Positions 55,864 to 64,000 of a DNA stretch of 64,000 nucleotides are shown here, one piece after another. Numbering within the stretch: the stretch's first letter is position 1; each line of letters opens with the position of its first letter. Both the position numbers and the translations under genes were made by a program. Below the pieces are notes generated by a model. The model made no database searches. It was not told the origin of the DNA and saw only the letters and a program-made list of their open reading frames with translations. This stretch comes from Pseudomonas sp. CROZ-RG-20F-R04-15. GTDB lineage: Bacteria > Pseudomonadota > Gammaproteobacteria > Pseudomonadales > Pseudomonadaceae. Location of the stretch: contig NZ_JAKNQL010000008.1 in NCBI RefSeq assembly GCF_022662375.1, positions 207,659-271,658 of the forward strand, given 5' to 3'.

Positions 55864-56528
55864 GAAGCTTTTCCGCCGAACAGGTAACCCTGACCGCGAC
55901 GGGTTTCGATCACGCTTTTGCCGAGCTTGCGCCGCAGGTGATTGACATGCACTTCGAGGACGTTGGAATCGCGTTCGGTCTCACCGTCGTAGAGGTGTTC
56001 GGCGAGGTGGCTTTTGGAAAGGATCTGCTCCGGGTGCAGCATGAAATAGCGCAGCAGGCGGAATTCGGCGGCAGTCAGTTGAATGTCGGCACCGTCGCGC
56101 ACCACGCACTGACGGCCCTCGTCCAGATGCAGTCCGGCAGCCTGCAATGTCGGCTGATTGGACTGGCCTTTGGAGCGCCGCAACAGCGATTGAATGCGCA
56201 GTTGCAGCTCTTCGGGGTGGAACGGTTTGGTCAGGTAATCATCGGCGCCGGCCTTCAGGCCTTCGATGCGTTCGGCCCAGGAATCGCGCGCCGTGAGGAT
56301 CAGCACCGGGATCGCCAGACCGCCGGCACGCCATTGCGCCAGCACCTCAAGCCCCGGCACACCCGGCAGGCCGAGGTCGAGAATGATCAGGTCATAGGGC
56401 TCGCTGCTGCCCTGATACAGCGCATCACGACCGTCCGCCAGCCAATCCACCGCGTAGCCTTGGCGTTGCAGGCCGGCGAGCAGTTCGTCGGCCAGCGGTA
56501 CGTGGTCTTCCACCAATAGCAAACGCAT
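55860..56528 (-). CDS. OmpR-family response regulator, BqsR/CarR-like
   Basis: A 222-residue regulator. The receiver has acidic pocket ED at 7-8, phospho-acceptor Asp51 ([10 protein letters not shown]), Thr in LTARD and Lys in TKPF. The C-terminal winged helix (about 125-220) includes [20 protein letters not shown]. It is second last in the operon, with the kinase downstream overlapping by 4 bp. It should be activated by the adjacent kinase. Confidence 0.9.
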   Translation of the reverse strand: MRLLLVEDHVPLADELLAGLQRQGYAVDWLADGRDALYQGSSEPYDLIILDLGLPGVPGLEVLAQWRAGGLAIPVLILTARDSWAERIEGLKAGADDYLTKPFHPEELQLRIQSLLRRSKGQSNQPTLQAAGLHLDEGRQCVVRDGADIQLTAAEFRLLRYFMLHPEQILSKSHLAEHLYDGETERDSNVLEVHVNHLRRKLGKSVIETRRGQGYLFGGKAS

Positions 56529-56531
56529 CGA

Positions 56532-56843
56532 TCAATCTTCCTTGTCTTTCACAAGTTCGCCGGTATCGGCCTTCAAGTGCAGCTCACGGGCGACACCTTC
56601 GACGGTGAGCAACTCGACTTCATAAATGTAGACGTCGTGTTTTTCTTCCAGCTCGACTTCCAGCAACTTTGCGCCGGGATAGCGATCCATCGCCTGCTGC
56701 AGCACTTGCTCCAGCGGCAGGATCACGCCCTTCTCCCGCAGACTCAGGGCCTCGTCCTGATCGAGATCGCGGGCCATCGCTGCCGAGCAGAAAATCACCA
56801 GCGCCAATGCCGTACGGCTGGTGGCGCGAACATTAACCTTCAT
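56532..56843 (-). CDS. PepSY domain periplasmic protein (second)
   Basis: A 103-residue exported protein (signal to about residue 25, cut near MARDL). The PepSY domain covers about 40-100 (VLQQAMDRYPGAKLLEVELE, then YIYEVELLTVEG). Its start overlaps the stop of the first PepSY gene (TAATG). PepSY proteins often tune a signalling kinase or bind metal; here both are next to a sensor kinase. Confidence 0.88.
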   Translation of the reverse strand: MKVNVRATSRTALALVIFCSAAMARDLDQDEALSLREKGVILPLEQVLQQAMDRYPGAKLLEVELEEKHDVYIYEVELLTVEGVARELHLKADTGELVKDKED

Positions 56844-57151
56844 TACTTATCCTGATGATCCTTGAGAACCTGCCCAGTCACCGCGTCTAATTCCAGATCC
56901 CAATCGACGCCTTGCGCATCGCGCATTTCGATCTGGTAGATGTACTTGCCGTACTCTTCTTCCAGCTCGGTTTCAGTGATCGTCGAACCCGGATGTTTGG
57001 CCAACGCGGCGGCGTTGAGCTTCTCGAAGGAGACGATAGTACCAGCGTCGCGCAGACGCAGGGCTTCGTCAGGGCCGAGATCGCGGGCGTGAACAGTGTT
57101 GGCAGTGAGGCCGATGATCGCGGCAATGGACAGGGCAGTCAGGGTTTTCAT
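56843..57151 (-). CDS. PepSY domain periplasmic protein (first)
   Basis: A 102-residue exported protein; the signal ends near VHA-RDLG. PepSY runs from about 40 to 98 (LNAAALAKHPGSTITETELE, YIYQIEMRDAQGV). GGAG precedes the start. It heads the operon PepSY-PepSY-regulator-kinase and is paralogous to its neighbour (about 50% similar by eye). Confidence 0.88.
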   Translation of the reverse strand: MKTLTALSIAAIIGLTANTVHARDLGPDEALRLRDAGTIVSFEKLNAAALAKHPGSTITETELEEEYGKYIYQIEMRDAQGVDWDLELDAVTGQVLKDHQDK

Positions 57152-57257
57152 GGTGTCTCCGTATTTTTATGTGTTGCTTAACGGTGGGCACCTTAGCGGG
57201 ATGAACTTAACTGAAACTGAATTGCCATCATTGCTCCAGCTCAACACATTACCCCTT

Positions 57258-57344
57258 GTGGGAGCGAGCCTGCTCGCGAATGCGGTGTGTCAGTCAGTAA
57301 CGATGTGTCTGACCCACCGCATTCGCGAGCAGGCTCGCTCCCAC
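57258..57344. repeat. REPIN, 87 bp
   Basis: Canonical paired REP arms between two divergent genes, about 50 bp before the patatin gene start. It overlaps the region where a promoter would be expected. Confidence 0.9.
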
Positions 57345-57396
57345 AGGAGGCCGCAGTGGTTCTATAATCCTTCGCTTGCTAACGATCGAGACCGGT

Positions 57397-58476
57397 ATGA
57401 CCGCCATCCACATCAAATTCCCCGCCCTCACCCTCAAGGCCGGCCCGCGTGCCATGGCACGTATTCGTGCGCAAGGCCTGAACGCCACCGATGTCGGCAC
57501 CCTGCCCGGCGCCGCCGGTGGGCCGAAGGCGCTGGGCATTCAGGGGCTGGATCTGGCGCTGTTCGGTGAATGGCTACCGAGCGCGCCGCGTGAGCGCTCG
57601 CTGATTGGCGCCTCGGTCGGTTCCTGGCGCTTCGCCAGTGCCTGTTTGCCGGACGCCGCCGAAGGCATCCGCCGTCTCGGCCATCTGTACGCCGAGCAGA
57701 ACTTCAACAAAGGCGTGACCATGGCCGAGATCAGTCAGAGCTCGCAGCGCATGCTCAACGACCTGCTCGATGGCCGCGACGCGAGCATCCTCGACAACGC
57801 GCATTACCGCTTGAACATCATGGTGGTGAAAAGCCAGGGGCGTCTGGCCGATGATCATCGCGGGCGTTTGGGTCTGGCGCTGGGCTCGGTGATCGCCGAC
57901 AACCTGCGCGGCCGCGCACGGCTGTCGCGACACTTCGAACGGCTGATCATCCACGACCCGCGCCTCGCCCCGCCGGTCAATGCACTGAACGACTTCCCTT
58001 CGCGCTTCGTCGCGCTGAATGCCGGCAACCTGCGCCAGGCCTTGCTCGCTTCGGGCTCGATCCCAATGGTCATGGAAGGCGTTCGCGATCTGCCAGGTGC
58101 TGGCGCCGGCACGTTCCGCGATGGCGGTCTGCTCGACTATCACCTCGATCTGCCCTACAGCGGCGACGGCATCGTGCTCTATCCACACTTCACTGATCGG
58201 GTGATTCCCGGCTGGTTCGACAAGACCCTGCCGTGGCGCAAGGCCTCGGTGGAGCGCCTGCAGGACGTGCTGTTGCTCGCGCCATCGAAGGAATATCTGG
58301 CGCGCCTGCCCTACGGCAAACTGCCCGATCGAAATGACTTCAAACGCTTCATGGGCGATGCGCCGAGCCGGCAGAAATACTGGCACGCGGCGATGGACGA
58401 GAGCCGCCGCCTGGGAGACGAATTCCTTGAACTGACTGCCAATGGTCGCCTCGCCGAGCGCTTGCTGACCCTTTAG
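57397..58476 (+). CDS. patatin-like phospholipase family protein
   Basis: A 359-residue cytoplasmic or peripheral lipase-like protein. The nucleophile motif GASVGS (GxSxG) is near residue 72, and the Asp of the dyad is in [10 protein letters not shown] near 241. The glycine-rich oxyanion loop is [10 protein letters not shown] near 40. There is no signal peptide. It probably hydrolyses lipid esters; the substrate is unknown. A -10-like TATAAT lies at 57362-57367 but the -35 is unclear. Confidence 0.85.
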   Translation: MTAIHIKFPALTLKAGPRAMARIRAQGLNATDVGTLPGAAGGPKALGIQGLDLALFGEWLPSAPRERSLIGASVGSWRFASACLPDAAEGIRRLGHLYAEQNFNKGVTMAEISQSSQRMLNDLLDGRDASILDNAHYRLNIMVVKSQGRLADDHRGRLGLALGSVIADNLRGRARLSRHFERLIIHDPRLAPPVNALNDFPSRFVALNAGNLRQALLASGSIPMVMEGVRDLPGAGAGTFRDGGLLDYHLDLPYSGDGIVLYPHFTDRVIPGWFDKTLPWRKASVERLQDVLLLAPSKEYLARLPYGKLPDRNDFKRFMGDAPSRQKYWHAAMDESRRLGDEFLELTANGRLAERLLTL

Positions 58477-58561
58477 TCAGCACGGCCAAACACAAGCTGG
58501 TAAACTCGCCGCCTGCCCGAATCGCTGCGGCGAACGCCATCTGAACAGAGCCGAAAATACT

Positions 58562-58918
58562 GTGGAAATCTTCAAGGAATTTACTTTCGAATCCGCCCAC
58601 CGCCTGCCGCACGTCCCGGACGGCCACAAGTGCGGACGTCTGCACGGTCACTCGTTCAAAGTGGCGCTTCACCTCAGCGGCGACCTCGATCCGCACACCG
58701 GCTGGATCCGCGATTTCTCCGAGATCAAGGCAATCTTCAAGCCGCTGTACGAGCGTCTCGATCATAACTACCTGAACGACATTCCCGGCCTGGAAAACCC
58801 GACCAGCGAAGTCCTGGCCAAATTCATCTGGAATGAAATGAAGCCACTGCTGCCGGAACTGAGCGCGATCCGCATTCACGAAACGTGCACCAGCGGCTGC
58901 ATCTATCGCGGTGAGTAA
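58562..58918 (+). CDS. queD: 6-carboxytetrahydropterin synthase
   Basis: A 118-residue QueD. It converts dihydroneopterin triphosphate to 6-carboxytetrahydropterin, the second step of queuosine synthesis. Zinc ligands are His13, His28 and His30, and the catalytic Cys24 is in [12 protein letters not shown]. The start is GTG at 58562, with a weak ribosome site. Later acidic and histidine residues ([18 protein letters not shown]) are also conserved. It is a single gene. Confidence 0.93.
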   Translation: MEIFKEFTFESAHRLPHVPDGHKCGRLHGHSFKVALHLSGDLDPHTGWIRDFSEIKAIFKPLYERLDHNYLNDIPGLENPTSEVLAKFIWNEMKPLLPELSAIRIHETCTSGCIYRGE

Positions 58919-58941
58919 CCTCTGACACCCCAAATACCCCT

Positions 58942-59029
58942 GTGGGAGCGAGCCTGCTCGCGAAAGCGGTGTGTCAGCCGACATTGATATCGACTGATAC
59001 GCCCTCTTCGCGAGCAGGCTCGCTCCCAC
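58942..59029. repeat. REPIN, 88 bp
   Basis: Canonical paired arms, just after queD. Confidence 0.9.
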
Positions 59030-59052
59030 AAGGGACTGGTGTATTGCCAGAG

Positions 59053-59076
59053 AACAGCCTTCGCGGCTGTTTTTTT
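59053..59076 (+). terminator. Rho-independent terminator
   Basis: AACAGCC/GGCTGTT stem with a TTCGC loop and a T run, 135 bp after queD and 44 bp before the alpha/beta hydrolase start. Confidence 0.85.
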
Positions 59077-59119
59077 ACGCCTATGCTTTTTGGCTCCCAC
59101 CCGCCAAGAGGACAGGCCC

Positions 59120-59932
59120 ATGACAGACTGGCTGCTCGATCAGGTCTTTGACTTCAATGGCCGACAGGTGCGTTACGCCATACACGGCGACGGCCCGCCG
59201 CTGGTGTTCGTGCATGGCACGCCGTTTTCGTCGTACGTGTGGCACCGGATTGCGCCGCATTTTTTTGCCACTCATCGTGTGCATTACTTCGATTTGCTGG
59301 GCTACGGGCGCTCCGAGCAACCCGACGCGGATGTCTCACTCGGCGTGCAAAACCAACTGTTGGCACAACTGCTCGATCACTGGCATCTGCAACGCCCGGA
59401 CGTTGTCGCGCACGACTTCGGCGGCGCCACCGTACTGCGTGCGCACCTGCTCAACGGCAAGGACTACCGCAGCCTCACGCTGATCGATCCGGTGGCGCTG
59501 ACGCCTTGGGGTTCGCCGTTCGTGCAGCACGTCCGCCAGCATGAAGCAGCGTTCAGTGGCCTGCCCGATTACATCCAGCGCGCCATCGTGCCGACCTATA
59601 TTCGCGGGGCGATTCACCGGGATATTCCTGACGACGAACTCGCTCCCTATGTGCAGCCCTGGCTCGGCGATCCGGGGCAAGCGGCGTTCTATCGGCAGAT
59701 TGCGCAGATGGACGAACGCTACACGTTGGAAGCGCAACCGCTGTACCCGACAATCCGCTGTCCGGTACAGATTCTCTGGGGTGAAGACGATCAGTGGATT
59801 CCCATCGAGCGTGGCCGCGCATTGCACCAAATGATCCCCGGCTCGCAATTCCACGCCATCCCAAACGCAGGCCACCTCGTCCAGGAAGACGCCCCCGAAG
59901 CCATAGTTGCCGCCCTGCTGCGCTTCCTCTGA
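59120..59932 (+). CDS. alpha/beta hydrolase with Asp nucleophile (dehalogenase/epoxide-hydrolase type)
   Basis: A 270-residue alpha/beta hydrolase. The oxyanion segment is FVHGTPFSSYVW (about 30-41), the nucleophile elbow is VAHDFGGAT with Asp99 in place of Ser, the acid lies in WGEDDQW (about 222), and the base is His252 in NAGHLVQEDAPE. An Asp nucleophile in HDFGG is the pattern of haloalkane or haloacetate dehalogenases and epoxide hydrolases. The substrate is not known. AGAGGA precedes the start at 59120; the longer frame from 59039 starts inside a terminator. Confidence 0.87.
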   Translation: MTDWLLDQVFDFNGRQVRYAIHGDGPPLVFVHGTPFSSYVWHRIAPHFFATHRVHYFDLLGYGRSEQPDADVSLGVQNQLLAQLLDHWHLQRPDVVAHDFGGATVLRAHLLNGKDYRSLTLIDPVALTPWGSPFVQHVRQHEAAFSGLPDYIQRAIVPTYIRGAIHRDIPDDELAPYVQPWLGDPGQAAFYRQIAQMDERYTLEAQPLYPTIRCPVQILWGEDDQWIPIERGRALHQMIPGSQFHAIPNAGHLVQEDAPEAIVAALLRFL

Positions 59933-59949
59933 GCCAACACCCATCCCTT

Positions 59950-60037
59950 GTGGGAGCGAGCCTGCTCGCGAAAGCGCAATATCAGCCACTGCAGATGTCG
60001 CCTGACACGCCGCCTTCGCGAGCAGGCTCGCTCCCAC
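59950..60037. repeat. REPIN, 88 bp
   Basis: Canonical paired arms just upstream of the codB promoter region. Confidence 0.9.
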
Positions 60038-60047
60038 ATTGGGCTTG

Positions 60048-60065
60048 GGTGCATTCAGGTGCACC
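60048..60065. promoter_or_regulatory. NtrC-like half-sites upstream of codBA
   Basis: GGTGCATTCAGGTGCACC contains two GGTGCA half-sites and the palindrome GGTGCACC. It is centred about 90 bp before the predicted sigma54 start, a usual activator distance. The spacing differs from the classic 17-bp NtrC site. Confidence 0.35.
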
Positions 60066-60120
60066 GCTTTCGCGCCAATCCGCGCGGCTCGTCTATACAT
60101 AACCCGCGCCAAGCGGCATT

Positions 60121-60136
60121 TGGCACGACCACTGCA
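60121..60136 (+). promoter_or_regulatory. sigma54 (-24/-12) promoter of codBA
   Basis: TGGCACGACCACTGCA matches TGGCACG-N4-TTGCA with one mismatch and correct GG-GC spacing (10 bp). It lies 42 bp before the codB start. It predicts nitrogen control of cytosine use. Confidence 0.65.
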
Positions 60137-60177
60137 ACCCTCCCCCGCGTCTCCTCAATTCCAGCAAGGACCGCCCC

Positions 60178-61449
60178 ATGACGCAGAACGCTCCCGGCAA
60201 CGATTACCCCCTCAGCGAAGTCCCCATGCATGCGCGTAAAGGCCTGGCCTCGACGGCGATGGTGTTACTGGGCTTCACGTTTTTCACTGCAACCATGTTT
60301 GCCGGCGGCAAGCTCGGTGTGGCGTTCAGTTTCAGCGAGATGATGGCGGTGATCATCGTCGGCAATCTGCTGCTCGGTCTGTATGCGGCAGGCTTGGGTT
60401 ACATCGCTTTCAAAAGTGGCCTCAACTCGGTACTGATGGGACGTTTCTGCTTCGGCGAAGTCGGCAGCAAGCTCAGCGACCTGATCCTCGGCTTCACCCA
60501 GATCGGCTGGTACGCCTGGGGCACGGCAACGGCAGCCGTAGTCATCGGCAAATACTTCGATCTCGATGAAGGCACGGTACTCGGGCTGATGGTGTTGTTC
60601 GGCCTGATGTTCTGCGCCACGGCGTACGTCGGTTATCGCGGGCTGGAGATTCTGTCGTACATCGCGGTGCCGGCAATGATGTTGCTCCTGATGCTGTCGA
60701 TGTGGGTGGCGACGGTGAAAGTCGGCGGTTTCGAGGGTTTGCTCAGCGTGGTGCCGAGCGGTTCGCTGGACTGGTCGACGGCGATCACCCTGGTGTTCGG
60801 CACCTTCGTCAGCGGCGCGACGCAAGCGACCAACTGGACGCGTTTTTCACGTTCGGCGCGGGTCGCGGTGCTGGCCAGCCTGATCGGTTTTTTCATCGGC
60901 AATGGCCTGATGGTGTTGATCGGAGCTTATGGTGCGATCGTCTACCAACAACCGGACGTGGTTGAAGTGCTGCTGTTGCAAGGTTTCGCCATGGCCGCGA
61001 TGGCCATGCTGTTGCTGAACATCTGGAGCACGCAGGACAACACCATCTACAACTTCGCCGTCGCCGGGTGCAACCTGCTGCGCACTGGCCGGCGCAAGAC
61101 CGTGACCCTCGCTGGCGCGGTGATCGGCACCCTGCTCGCTCTGCTGGGCATGTACGACATGCTGGTGCCGTATCTGACTCTGCTCGGCACGGTAATCCCA
61201 CCGATTGGCGGAGTGATCATGGCGGACTTCTTCTTCCGTTGGCGCGGGCGTTATCCGCGCTTGGCCGACGCACGGTTGCCGGCGTTCAACTGGCCGGGCC
61301 TTGGGGCCTATGCGGTCGGCACGGTCGCCGCGTTCAGCTCGCCATGGGTCGCGCCGCTGGTAGGCATCGCTGCTGCCGCGCTAACGTATGTCATCGTCAC
61401 CGGCGTGCTCGGCGCTCGCAGCGCGACCGCGCCACTACAAGACCTATAA
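60178..61449 (+). CDS. codB: cytosine permease
   Basis: A 423-residue NCS1-family permease with about 12 membrane helices. It begins with the NDYPLSEVP segment and has GFTQIGWYAWG, NWTRFSRSARVAVLASLIGF and WSTQDNTIYN motifs typical of CodB. It imports cytosine with protons or sodium. codA begins 15 bp downstream, so they form one operon. AAGGA precedes the start. Confidence 0.93.
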   Translation: MTQNAPGNDYPLSEVPMHARKGLASTAMVLLGFTFFTATMFAGGKLGVAFSFSEMMAVIIVGNLLLGLYAAGLGYIAFKSGLNSVLMGRFCFGEVGSKLSDLILGFTQIGWYAWGTATAAVVIGKYFDLDEGTVLGLMVLFGLMFCATAYVGYRGLEILSYIAVPAMMLLLMLSMWVATVKVGGFEGLLSVVPSGSLDWSTAITLVFGTFVSGATQATNWTRFSRSARVAVLASLIGFFIGNGLMVLIGAYGAIVYQQPDVVEVLLLQGFAMAAMAMLLLNIWSTQDNTIYNFAVAGCNLLRTGRRKTVTLAGAVIGTLLALLGMYDMLVPYLTLLGTVIPPIGGVIMADFFFRWRGRYPRLADARLPAFNWPGLGAYAVGTVAAFSSPWVAPLVGIAAAALTYVIVTGVLGARSATAPLQDL

Positions 61450-61464
61450 AAAAGGATTCGCCTG

Positions 61465-62712
61465 ATGCACATCATCAATGCCCGTTTGCGCAACCAGGAA
61501 GGTTTGCACGAGTTGCACCTTGAAGACGGTCTGATCCGCAACATCGCCCGGCAGACCGAAGCACCGACGCTCGGCCCGGATGACCTCGACGCCGGCGGCA
61601 ATCTGGTGGTGCCGCCCTTCGTCGAGCCGCACATTCACCTCGACGCCACGCTGACCGCTGGCGAGCCGCGCTGGAACATGAGCGGCACGCTGTTCGAAGG
61701 CATCGAATGCTGGGGCGAGCGCAAGGTCACCATCACCGAAGAAGACACCAAGACCCGCGCCAAGAAAACCATTCAGACGCTGGCCGCCCACGGCATTCAG
61801 CACGTGCGCACCCACGTCGATGTCACTGACCCACAACTCACCGCCCTCAAGGCCATGCTCGAGGTGCGCGAGGAAAGCCGTCACCTGATCGATCTGCAAA
61901 TCGTCGCGTTCCCGCAGGAAGGCATCGAGTCGTTCCGCAATGGCCGCGAGCTGATGGAAGAAGCGATTCGCATGGGCGCTGACGTTGTCGGCGGCATTCC
62001 GCATTTCGAGTACACCCGCGATCAGGGCGTCAGTTCGGTGAAGTTTCTGATGGACCTGGCCGAGCGCACCGGTTGCCTGGTCGACGTGCATTGCGATGAG
62101 ACTGACGACCCGCACTCACGCTTTCTTGAAGTCCTCGCCGAAGAAGCACGCAGCCGCGACATGGGCGCCCTCGTCACCGCCAGCCACACCACGGCGATGG
62201 GTTCTTACGACAACGCCTACTGCGCGAAACTGTTCCGTTTGCTGGGCCACTCCGGGATCAGTTTTGTCTCCTGCCCGACCGAAAGCATTCACCTGCAAGG
62301 GCGCTTCGACAACTTCCCGAAACGCCGTGGCGTGACCCGTGTGAATGAGCTGCTCGAAGCCGGGATGAACGTGTGTTTCGGCCAGGACTCCATCGTCGAT
62401 CCGTGGTATCCGCTGGGCAACGGCAACATCCTGCGCGTGCTTGAGGCCGGGCTGCACATCTGCCACATGCTCGGTTATCGCAACCTGCAAAGTGCGCTGG
62501 ATCTGGTGACTGACAACAGCGCCAAAGCCATGCACCTGGGTGAGCGATATGGGCTGGAACAGGGACGCCCGGCGAACCTGTTGATTCTGTCGGCGGACAG
62601 CGATTACGAGGTGATCCGCAGTCAGGGCTTGCCGTTGTATTCGATTCGCGGCGGCAAAGTGTTGATGAAGCGGCAGATGCCGGTGGTTGAGTTCAGTGCT
62701 GAGCTGAGCTGA
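61465..62712 (+). CDS. codA: cytosine deaminase
   Basis: A 415-residue amidohydrolase that turns cytosine into uracil and ammonia. Metal ligands are His56 and His58 (PHIHLD), a His in VHCDE (about 209) and an Asp in FGQDSI (about 308); SHTTAM (about 241) is also conserved. The order codB-codA and the sigma54-type promoter fit a role in nitrogen scavenging. Confidence 0.95.
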   Translation: MHIINARLRNQEGLHELHLEDGLIRNIARQTEAPTLGPDDLDAGGNLVVPPFVEPHIHLDATLTAGEPRWNMSGTLFEGIECWGERKVTITEEDTKTRAKKTIQTLAAHGIQHVRTHVDVTDPQLTALKAMLEVREESRHLIDLQIVAFPQEGIESFRNGRELMEEAIRMGADVVGGIPHFEYTRDQGVSSVKFLMDLAERTGCLVDVHCDETDDPHSRFLEVLAEEARSRDMGALVTASHTTAMGSYDNAYCAKLFRLLGHSGISFVSCPTESIHLQGRFDNFPKRRGVTRVNELLEAGMNVCFGQDSIVDPWYPLGNGNILRVLEAGLHICHMLGYRNLQSALDLVTDNSAKAMHLGERYGLEQGRPANLLILSADSDYEVIRSQGLPLYSIRGGKVLMKRQMPVVEFSAELS

Positions 62713-62733
62713 GAGGCGCGCCGTAAATCCAAT

Positions 62734-62820
62734 GTGGGAGCGAGCCTGCTCGCGAAGAGGTTGGCACATTCAACATCAATGTGACTGACCTACCGCTATC
62801 GCGAGCAGGCTCACTCCTAC
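62734..62820. repeat. REPIN, 87 bp, diverged right arm
   Basis: Left arm canonical; the right arm ends GCTCACTCCTAC, the diverged form seen at 22176. Confidence 0.88.
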
Positions 62821-62865
62821 AGGGGGCGGTGTTTGAACATGATATTTGTGTTCAACACAAAAACC

Positions 62866-62893
62866 TGTGGGAGCCGGGCTTGCCAGCGAGGGC
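62866..62893. repeat. solitary REP of a second subfamily
   Basis: TGTGGGAGCCGGGCTTGCCA followed by GCGAGGGCG is an unpaired REP with a different core. Confidence 0.6.
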
Positions 62894-62903
62894 GTCTTTG
62901 AAT

Positions 62904-63884
62904 TCAGCCCATCAACCGCGCCGTACCAAACAACCTGATCCGGACCAACTCCCCGCCTGCTGCTTCGAGCAAAATCGGCGCCGTGCCGCCGGGCATGACC
63001 ACCTGCACTTCACCGGCCGCCACCCAACCCACACGCCATGCCGCGCAGGCCACCGCACTGGCACTGGTGCCGGATGACGCGGTCGGCCCTTCGCCACGTT
63101 CGAACACCCGGGCGAGGATTTTCTGTGGTGATTCCAGCACCGCCCATTGCAGATTGACGCCTGCCGGGCAGGGCTCTCCAGCACCGGTTGGCATGGCATA
63201 GGCGATTTCGGTCAACCCCTCGTTCAGGGGTGATTCACGCATTTGCTCGTTGCCTGGTAAAGCGGCTGCATCACCGAGCAGCGTGACGCAATGCGGATTG
63301 CCGATGCGCACGAATTGGCTGTGCGCCCAATCGGGATCAAGTTGTGCCAAGGGTTGGACGTGGCTCACGACCCGACCGTTGAACTCGATGCCTTGAACAT
63401 TCTGCGCAGCGACGGCATCCGGCCCGAAATCCGCTTGCCCGAGGTCAAGCCAGAAACCGTGAACGCCGTTGACTTCAGCCAGTTTCACCGAGGTTTCGAC
63501 GGCATCGCCCTTGTCGTGATGCACGCGTAGCAACGCGCCCTCCTCCGGCATCAAGCCTTGCTCGGTCAGTGCCTGCGAGAAAATCGTCAGGCCGTTGCCA
63601 CTGCGCTCGGCGAGGGTGCCGTCGGTGTTGACGATCAATACGTCGAACGGCGGCGACGTCTGGAACGGGCCGATCAGTAGGCCGTCGCTGCGGTGGGATT
63701 TGCTGTTGGGTGGCCGTTGGCCTTGAGGCCAGTCGCAGCAGAACCTGATCGCCGTATCACTCCACGACTGACGTGACGAGGCGCATTCGGCGGCGCTGGC
63801 AGGCAAGGCAATGCCTGCCTCGCGAAGTGCCTGCGGCGCAATCACGCCATAGATATTGCCCCGTGCATCGTAGAACTGCGTCAT
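62904..63884 (-). CDS. diaminopimelate epimerase-fold protein without catalytic cysteines
   Basis: A 326-residue protein with the two-domain DapF fold. The family GNPH motif is present (RIGNPHCV, near 195). Both active-site cysteines of DapF are serines here: RSGNG (Ser95) in place of xCGNG, and SSGTSASA (Ser271) in place of ACGTGA. It is also longer than DapF (about 275), with an extra loop at about 30-75. The usual two-base epimerase chemistry is therefore unlikely; it may be a binding protein or a different isomerase. Codon use and reading frame look normal. It is convergent with codA; ATG at 63884 is chosen over GTG at 63887. Confidence 0.8.
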   Translation of the reverse strand: MTQFYDARGNIYGVIAPQALREAGIALPASAAECASSRQSWSDTAIRFCCDWPQGQRPPNSKSHRSDGLLIGPFQTSPPFDVLIVNTDGTLAERSGNGLTIFSQALTEQGLMPEEGALLRVHHDKGDAVETSVKLAEVNGVHGFWLDLGQADFGPDAVAAQNVQGIEFNGRVVSHVQPLAQLDPDWAHSQFVRIGNPHCVTLLGDAAALPGNEQMRESPLNEGLTEIAYAMPTGAGEPCPAGVNLQWAVLESPQKILARVFERGEGPTASSGTSASAVACAAWRVGWVAAGEVQVVMPGGTAPILLEAAGGELVRIRLFGTARLMG

Positions 63885-63939
63885 CACCGGCCCTTGCTGT
63901 TAAATCCCCTGAAGCCTCCACTGTAAAACGCAATCCCTT

Positions 63940-64000
63940 GTGGGAGCGAGCCTGCTCGCGAATGCAGTGTGTCAGTCGATATATTTTTCAGCTGACACTG
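63940..64000. repeat. REPIN, cut by window end
   Basis: The left arm (63940-63962) and the loop with TGTGTCAG are seen; the right arm would lie beyond 64000. Confidence 0.85.

Noticed and set aside
57362..57367. TATAAT box before the patatin gene as a defined promoter
   Set aside because: No matching -35 hexamer at 16-18 bp upstream, where REPIN sequence ends; kept only as a note.
1..64000. tRNA, rRNA, CRISPR array, prophage or transposase
   Set aside because: None was found; the many short repeats are palindromic REP-type elements, not spaced direct repeats.

Overview
The window looks like chromosomal DNA of a Pseudomonas of the fluorescens group. The evidence is the GC-rich coding style, the gene set (selD-mnmH, Tsx with a NUP-type nucleoside protein, a PseMT-type metallothionein, a chemoreceptor/two-component block that recalls the P. 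aeruginosa PA2652-PA2659 order), and at least 15 copies of one REP family that mostly pair as REPINs of 84-88 bp. No tRNA, rRNA, CRISPR array, integrase or transposase was seen.

Layout. 1-2377: the 5' part of polB, a CBS-domain protein and a GST. 2378-14126: a long one-direction block that looks like a dedicated peptide-import machine. It holds a candidate sigma54 promoter, tonB, exbB, exbD, a TonB-dependent receptor and yejABEF. 14295-16699: a DUF3455 protein, an ECF sigma factor with its anti-sigma, and a secreted 13-residue-repeat protein. 16771-23257: a DUF1615 lipoprotein, a TonB-dependent siderophore-type receptor, an FAD monooxygenase and a zinc-type hemB. 23508-26780: a second GST, an orphan HExxH protein that may be a toxin or effector, and a periplasmic histidine phosphatase. 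26900-29037: the selD-mnmH operon for 2-selenouridine in tRNA. 29288-39808: one giant autotransporter of 3506 aa made of 86-residue repeats.

40323-48427: tsx plus a NUP-family protein behind LacI-type operators, a quinone oxidoreductase, a XapX protein, an AraC regulator, two small unknown proteins, a metallothionein, a large inverted-repeat element, and two YdcZ-type transporters divergent from a LysR regulator. 48649-57151: two chemoreceptors around an antiporter-like carrier, then a two-component system with two PepSY proteins in one operon. 57397-63884: a patatin-like lipase, queD, an alpha/beta hydrolase with an Asp nucleophile, codBA behind a strong sigma54-like promoter, and a DapF-fold protein that lacks both catalytic cysteines.

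Two themes link genes. First, nitrogen or nutrient scavenging: peptide import and cytosine use both have sigma54-type promoter matches, and Tsx/NUP adds nucleosides. Second, metals: a siderophore receptor, a zinc-type HemB, a metallothionein and a BqsRS/CarRS-like two-component system. Functions are read from motifs and gene order; nothing here was checked against a database.
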